Part shown: positions 6,027 to 9,598 of the stretch, one piece after another | Layout: every line of letters begins with the position of its first letter | How positions within the stretch are numbered: position 1 is the first letter of the stretch | Assembly (NCBI GenBank): GCA_049965775.1 | Contig: JBMFVX010000116.1 | Span: forward strand, 1 to 9,598 | Direction: 5' to 3' | DNA: 9,598 bases | DNA from: JABEVB01 sp049965775 | Lineage (GTDB): Bacteria > Planctomycetota > Phycisphaerae > WQYP01 | Made by a program: the position numbers and the translations under genes | Notes under the pieces: generated by a model | The model's input: the letters and a program-made list of their open reading frames with translations, nothing else | The model's database searches: none | Told to the model about the DNA's origin: nothing

Positions 6027-9026
6027 CTACACCACCAAATTGACCATGCGCCCTTTCACATAAATCTTTTTCTTTACAGGTCGCCCCGCCAGCTTGGCCT
6101 GAACGCCCTCATCCGCCAGGGCCGCAGCAAATACCGCGTCTTCATCAGCTTGCGCAGGCACCTTCACCCGCCCCGACAGCTTGCCACTTATTTGCACCGG
6201 AACCTCAAGCTCCGCATCCACACAGAGTGCGTCATCCCACTTCGGCCACGGCACGCGACTCACCGATGCCGCCTGCGACTGCGGCCATAGCTGCGAATAC
6301 AACTCCTCGGCAATATGCGGTGCAAACGGCTCAAGCACACGCACCAGCGCCGCCGCGGCATCAGCCGACACCCACCGCAGTTTCGCCAGCGTGTTGTTAA
6401 ACTCCATCATGGCGCTAATGGCCGTATTAAATGATAACCGCTCGATGTCGCCCGTAACCTTGCGCACCAGCCGATGCGCAGGCCTTATGGCTGCAGCCGC
6501 GTCTTCAGCGGCTTGCTGCTGCTCTTGGGCCGAAAGCAATGTTCCATCTATTCGCTTCCAGCCATCGGCATCAGCCGCTACCACGCGCGGGCCGGGGTTG
6601 TCGTCACTGCCCAGTAAGTTGCGCCACAGCCGCTGCAAAAAGCGATACACACCCTCCACGCCGGCGGTACTCCAGGGCTTTACCTGCTCCAGCGGCCCCA
6701 TGAACATTTCAAACAATCGCAGCGAATCGGCGCCGTAATCAGCTATAACATCATCCGGGTTTACCACGTTGCCCCGAGATTTGCTCATCTTAAACGAGCG
6801 GGCATCCACCTGAATGTTCGGATCGCTCTTAAGTACAAACGCCTCGCCGCGCTTTTCAACGTCTTTCGCTTCAAGCGCCTGCCCTATCACCAGTTCCCCA
6901 GAGCTGCGAATGCGGCTCGTATGCTGCGGCCGTCCATCCGGGCCGATTTGTGTGCCCCAGTCAGGCTCTATCTCACTGGTCGAAACATATCGGCCATCTG
7001 CCGAGGTAAACGCCGTAAACTCCGCCTCCCCCAAAATAAGCCCCTGATTCACGAGTTTGGCAAACGGCTCAGCGCACGCCACCAACCCCCGATCAAACAA
7101 AACCTTATGCCAAAATCGCGAATACAGCAGGTGCAGCACCGCATGTTCCACACCGCCGATATACAAATCTACCCCGCCGCCGCCGCCAGCGCCGCCGCCA
7201 AGCCAGTAGCGCTGCTCCGCCATCGAACAAAACTCCTGCGAATTGCGGGGGTCCAGATATCGCAGGTAATACCAGCACGAGCCGGCCCATTGCGGCATGG
7301 TGTTGAGTTCCCGCCGTGCAGCCGTCGCGCCATGCGTGCCTGCGGGCACAATGCGTGCTCGCCCTGCCGCCGAGCCATCGAGCAGCACCGCAACATCGCG
7401 CCAGCCCTGCGCCTTCGACAACGGTGGCTCCATCGTGCCGGTGGGCTTAAAATCGTCCAGGGGCGGCAGCCGCACCGGCAACTGATCATCGGCCAGCGCC
7501 ACGGTTGTGCCATCCTCCAAATGCACCAGCGGAAACGGCTCGCCCCAATAACGCTGCCGCGAAAAAAGCCAGTCGCGCAATTTGTACTGCACCCGTCGCC
7601 GGCCCAGCGACTTTTCTTCCAGATAATTAATCATCCGGGCTTTGGCTTCAGCCGTGGGCATGCCATCCAGCAATCCGGAGTTTACCGCATACCCCGGGTC
7701 GCTCAGTGGCAATCTGCCGGCATCGCCAATGCCGGCATCAGCCGACACCACACGGGTAATGGGCAATCCAAATACACCGGCAAATTCAAAGTCACGTTCG
7801 TCATGCGCCGGCACCGCCATAATGGCACCCGAGCCATATCCCATCAGCACATAATCCGACGCAAAAATCGGTATCCGCTCGCCCTGCACCGGATTGATGG
7901 CATACAAGCCGGTAAATACCCCGGTCTTGCCGGTGTCTTCCTGCCGCTGACGGTCGCTCCGGCCCGCCGCCCACTTTTGGTAGGCGGCCACCGCCGCAGC
8001 CGGGCTGGCCGAGTTATAGCGCCATGCTTCCGGTGTTGCCGCCGGCCATTGGGCAGGCAGTTGATTATTGCCTTGAATATTGGCTATCAGCGGATGCTCC
8101 GGCGCAATGACCATGTACGTCGCACCAAACAGCGTGTCGGGCCGGGTGGTAAATACCATCAATCGCCTGCGGCCATTTTCCAGTAAAAACTCAACCTCCG
8201 CCCCTTCCGAACGGCCAATCCAATTGCGCTGCATCAGCTTAAGCGATTCTGGCCATTCCAGATCGGCCAGGCCATCAAGCAATCGCTGCGCATACGCGGT
8301 AATGCGCAGCATCCATTGGCGCATGGGCCGCCGCTCCACCAGAAAGCCCCCCACCTCACTTTTGCCGTCTATCACTTCTTCATTGGCCAGCACCGTGCCC
8401 AGGCCGGGGCACCAGTTCACAGGAACTTCTGCAAGATAGGCCAGCCGGTAGTCGCTTAGAACTTGACGCTTTTCGGTCGCGGTGAGTTTATCCCACGATT
8501 GGCCCGCAGGTAGCGCCCGCTTGCCGGCGGCAAACTCGCTGATAAGCTCCGCAATGGGCCGCCCGCGATTTTGCGTTTCGTCAAACCAGGTGTCAAAAAG
8601 CTGCAGAAATATCCATTGCGTCCAGCGGTAATAGTCAGGGTCGGTGGTGTTCACCTGCCGGTCCCAATCATAAGAAAAACCAATCGCCTGAAGCTGCGCC
8701 CGAAAGCGCTCAATATTTTTCTGCGTTATAACCTGTGGATGCGTATTGGTTTTAAGCGCGTACTGCTCTGCCGGCAGGCCAAAAGCATCCCACCCCATCG
8801 GATGCATCACCGCGTAACCGCTGGCACGCTTGTACCGCGCCACAATGTCGCTGGCCGTATAACCCTCAGGGTGGCCAACATGCAGACCTTCACCCGATGG
8901 ATACGGAAACATGTCCAGCGCATAGTACTTGGGCTTGGCCGACTCGCGCGTGGAGGCAAATGTTTTCTCGGCAAGCCAGCGGGCCTGCCACTTTTTTTCG
9001 ATAGCGTGCGGATTGTATCCGGACAT
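6027..9026 (-). CDS. leuS: Leucyl-tRNA synthetase, long form
   Basis: This 999-residue class-Ia synthetase attaches leucine to tRNA-Leu. Motifs are: FPYPSGEGLHVGH with the HIGH-type HVGH at 49-52, editing-domain TTRPDTLFG (293-301) and AVPAHDERDFEFA with Asp409/Asp412, KMSKSRGNVVNP (KMSKS at 746-750), anticodon-binding region (about 840-920), and a C-terminal domain ending KKKIYVKGRMVNLVV. It is longer than the E. coli enzyme (about 860) because of an insertion at about 150-192 (with GRPIAELISEF) in place of the zinc-type region, and extra sequence before KMSKS. Both are features I associate with planctomycete-type LeuS. A nine-residue Gly/Ala tract sits at 610-618. I chose ATG at 9026: AGGAG lies 10 bases upstream and SGYNPHAIEKKWQ is the normal N terminus. 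The in-frame start at 9086 would add 20 atypical residues. Confidence 0.98.
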   Translation of the reverse strand: MSGYNPHAIEKKWQARWLAEKTFASTRESAKPKYYALDMFPYPSGEGLHVGHPEGYTASDIVARYKRASGYAVMHPMGWDAFGLPAEQYALKTNTHPQVITQKNIERFRAQLQAIGFSYDWDRQVNTTDPDYYRWTQWIFLQLFDTWFDETQNRGRPIAELISEFAAGKRALPAGQSWDKLTATEKRQVLSDYRLAYLAEVPVNWCPGLGTVLANEEVIDGKSEVGGFLVERRPMRQWMLRITAYAQRLLDGLADLEWPESLKLMQRNWIGRSEGAEVEFLLENGRRRLMVFTTRPDTLFGATYMVIAPEHPLIANIQGNNQLPAQWPAATPEAWRYNSASPAAAVAAYQKWAAGRSDRQRQEDTGKTGVFTGLYAINPVQGERIPIFASDYVLMGYGSGAIMAVPAHDERDFEFAGVFGLPITRVVSADAGIGDAGRLPLSDPGYAVNSGLLDGMPTAEAKARMINYLEEKSLGRRRVQYKLRDWLFSRQRYWGEPFPLVHLEDGTTVALADDQLPVRLPPLDDFKPTGTMEPPLSKAQGWRDVAVLLDGSAAGRARIVPAGTHGATAARRELNTMPQWAGSCWYYLRYLDPRNSQEFCSMAEQRYWLGGGAGGGGGVDLYIGGVEHAVLHLLYSRFWHKVLFDRGLVACAEPFAKLVNQGLILGEAEFTAFTSADGRYVSTSEIEPDWGTQIGPDGRPQHTSRIRSSGELVIGQALEAKDVEKRGEAFVLKSDPNIQVDARSFKMSKSRGNVVNPDDVIADYGADSLRLFEMFMGPLEQVKPWSTAGVEGVYRFLQRLWRNLLGSDDNPGPRVVAADADGWKRIDGTLLSAQEQQQAAEDAAAAIRPAHRLVRKVTGDIERLSFNTAISAMMEFNNTLAKLRWVSADAAAALVRVLEPFAPHIAEELYSQLWPQSQAASVSRVPWPKWDDALCVDAELEVPVQISGKLSGRVKVPAQADEDAVFAAALADEGVQAKLAGRPVKKKIYVKGRMVNLVV
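7173..7199 (-). repeat. GGC trinucleotide tract inside leuS encoding a polyglycine run
   Basis: Nine consecutive codons read GGC three times, GCT once, GGC four times and GGG once, giving GGGAGGGGG in the LeuS protein. The family normally has a short YWLPVDLY-type link here; in this protein YWL and VDLY flank the tract. A pure trinucleotide tract of this kind is prone to slippage, which would change the length by whole residues without a frameshift. Confidence 0.85.
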
Positions 9027-9223
9027 TGCTGCGTTTCTCCTAAGGGTGCCGCTTACCGCCGCGCAACTGGGCAAAAAGGCTGGCAAACCTCATGCGCTGC
9101 GCAGTAAACGCGCCTGGTGTGATACAGGCAAACCTCGTCGGCCCCCGTTTACGATGGCGCAGGCATTAAACCTGCCCGGCTACCGCCTCAACGAACGGCA
9201 GCCTTCACACCAACCAACAGCGC

Positions 9224-9252
9224 AGCATACCCGCAGCCCACAACGGCGTAAA
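9224..9252 (-). promoter_or_regulatory. Candidate sigma-70-like promoter for leuS
   Basis: On the minus strand TTTACG (9252-9247) and TATGCT (9229-9224) each match the -35 and -10 consensus at four of six positions and are exactly 17 bases apart. The leader to the leuS ATG would be about 190 bases. This is a weak pattern match in GC-rich DNA and the organism's promoter rules are not known to me. Confidence 0.2.
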
Positions 9253-9379
9253 TTTACCACAAACACACCAAAACCCGGAATCTGGCCGCTGCCACTGAAC
9301 GCGCCGCCGGCGCTGGCCGCGGTCAGCCCTCTTCGCCCATCGCCGTAGACTCACTTTTTGAAGCTGGAATATTGAAATC

Positions 9380-9397
9380 TCCCGGCTCTGGCCGGGA
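9380..9397. other. Perfect 7-bp hairpin with a 4-base loop
   Basis: TCCCGGC and GCCGGGA pair perfectly around the loop TCTG. The stem is all G-C except the outer A-T pair, so it should be very stable. Neither strand shows an immediate T run, so it is not a clear intrinsic terminator. It could be part of a structured leader or the 3' end of a transcript coming from outside the window. Confidence 0.5.
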
Positions 9398-9565
9398 CGG
9401 GCCTCTGCGAGCAGGAGCCAACGGGATTGCCTTGCGGATAGAGGCGCCGATTTTCACCACAAAGGCCCCAAGAAACGAAGTTATTGTTGATTTGAACGCC
9501 GCGATATTGGGTGGCGCGCAGAGCCCCAGCGCGGCTCCGCCGCAACCAAAAGGAAGGGATGGAAA

Positions 9566-9598
9566 GTGCTCGCCTCTATCGCCGGCGGGGCGACTTGT
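9566..9598 (+). CDS. Possible start of a gene running off the window
   Basis: A purine-rich AGGAAGGG (9551-9558) lies 7 bases before GTG at 9566, a good ribosome-site spacing. The frame then stays open for 11 codons to the edge (LASIAGGATC after the start). ATG at 9559 in another frame is an alternative but sits directly on the ribosome-site sequence. Eleven codons are too few to identify anything, so this is only a hint that a plus-strand gene begins here, divergent from leuS. Confidence 0.13.
   Translation, partial: MLASIAGGATC

Larger units (their letters stand above)
9027..9565. other. Long intergenic region upstream of leuS
   Basis: About 540 bases without a convincing gene lie between the leuS start and a possible plus-strand gene at the window edge. 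The leuS-proximal half is the presumed leuS leader and promoter region; no T-box-type leader motif (AGGGTGGNACCGCG-like) is visible. The open frames here (for example 9351-9545 minus, with a TTG start, and 8929-9348 plus, overlapping leuS) lack ribosome sites and show no family resemblance. The distal part, 9380-9580, is rich in inverted repeats (described separately) and has lower G+C than the genes around 9450-9510. Confidence 0.6.

Noticed and set aside
6921..8186. A 421-codon plus-strand open frame antisense to leuS
   Set aside because: It lies wholly within the confidently identified leuS gene, has no recognisable domain and a composition (many His, Arg, Gln, Pro) typical of the reverse complement of a GC-rich gene.
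9027..9086. A 20-residue N-terminal extension of leuS from the start at 9086
   Set aside because: The ATG at 9026 has AGGAG at good spacing and gives the normal family N terminus; the extension has no family match and would run through this ribosome site.
9351..9545. A 64-codon minus-strand frame with a TTG start
   Set aside because: It has no ribosome site and no recognisable family, and it runs through the 7-bp hairpin and the other inverted repeats of the intergenic region.
1..9598. tRNA, rRNA, CRISPR array, insertion sequence or integrase
   Set aside because: I looked for the tRNA T-arm pattern, regularly spaced direct repeats and transposase-like proteins and found none that hold up.

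Overview
The window (about 60% G+C) reads as a chromosomal housekeeping region of a Gram-negative (lipid A and heptose-making) bacterium. The best guess is a member of the Planctomycetota, perhaps Phycisphaerae-like. This is inferred from the very long leucyl-tRNA synthetase with a large insertion before the 'VNWCPGLGTVLANEE' stretch, the HldE plus GmhB plus LpxK gene set, and the small membrane-protein partner of an ECF sigma factor. No 16S rRNA or other decisive marker is present, so the placement is an inference.

Layout. Positions 1-473 (+) hold the 3' part of an ECF-type sigma-70 factor. Its 5' end is interrupted by stop codons near the window edge. It overlaps by four bases a single-pass membrane protein (470-904, +), a candidate anti-sigma partner. 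From 905 onward every confident gene lies on the minus strand and converges on this pair. Read in the direction of transcription (right to left) they are: leuS (9026-6027), lpxK (5850-4801), hldE (4614-3130), a gmhB-like phosphatase fused to a two-helix membrane domain (2861-1812), and a class-I glutamine-amidotransferase-like gamma-glutamyl hydrolase of the PuuD / peptidase C26 family (1751-1008). Gaps between them are 176, 186, 268 and 60 bases. This could be one loose transcription unit, but a candidate extended -10 promoter before gmhB suggests at least one internal start.

How the genes fit together. LpxK phosphorylates the lipid A disaccharide. HldE phosphorylates D-glycero-beta-D-manno-heptose 7-phosphate and later adenylylates the 1-phosphate. 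GmhB removes the 7-phosphate between these two steps. Three of the five minus-strand genes therefore serve lipopolysaccharide (lipid A and inner-core heptose) synthesis, with leuS as a housekeeping neighbour and the C26 hydrolase of unknown local role.

The right end (9027-9598) has no convincing complete gene. It holds a likely leuS leader, a 7-bp perfect hairpin, overlapping inverted repeats, and a possible gene start at the very edge on the plus strand. I found no tRNA, rRNA, CRISPR array, transposase or integrase. The most unusual items are the GmhB membrane fusion with a lost zinc-ligand set, the glycine-tract insertion in the LeuS catalytic core, and the broken 5' end of the sigma factor. 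None amounts to a demonstrated new system.
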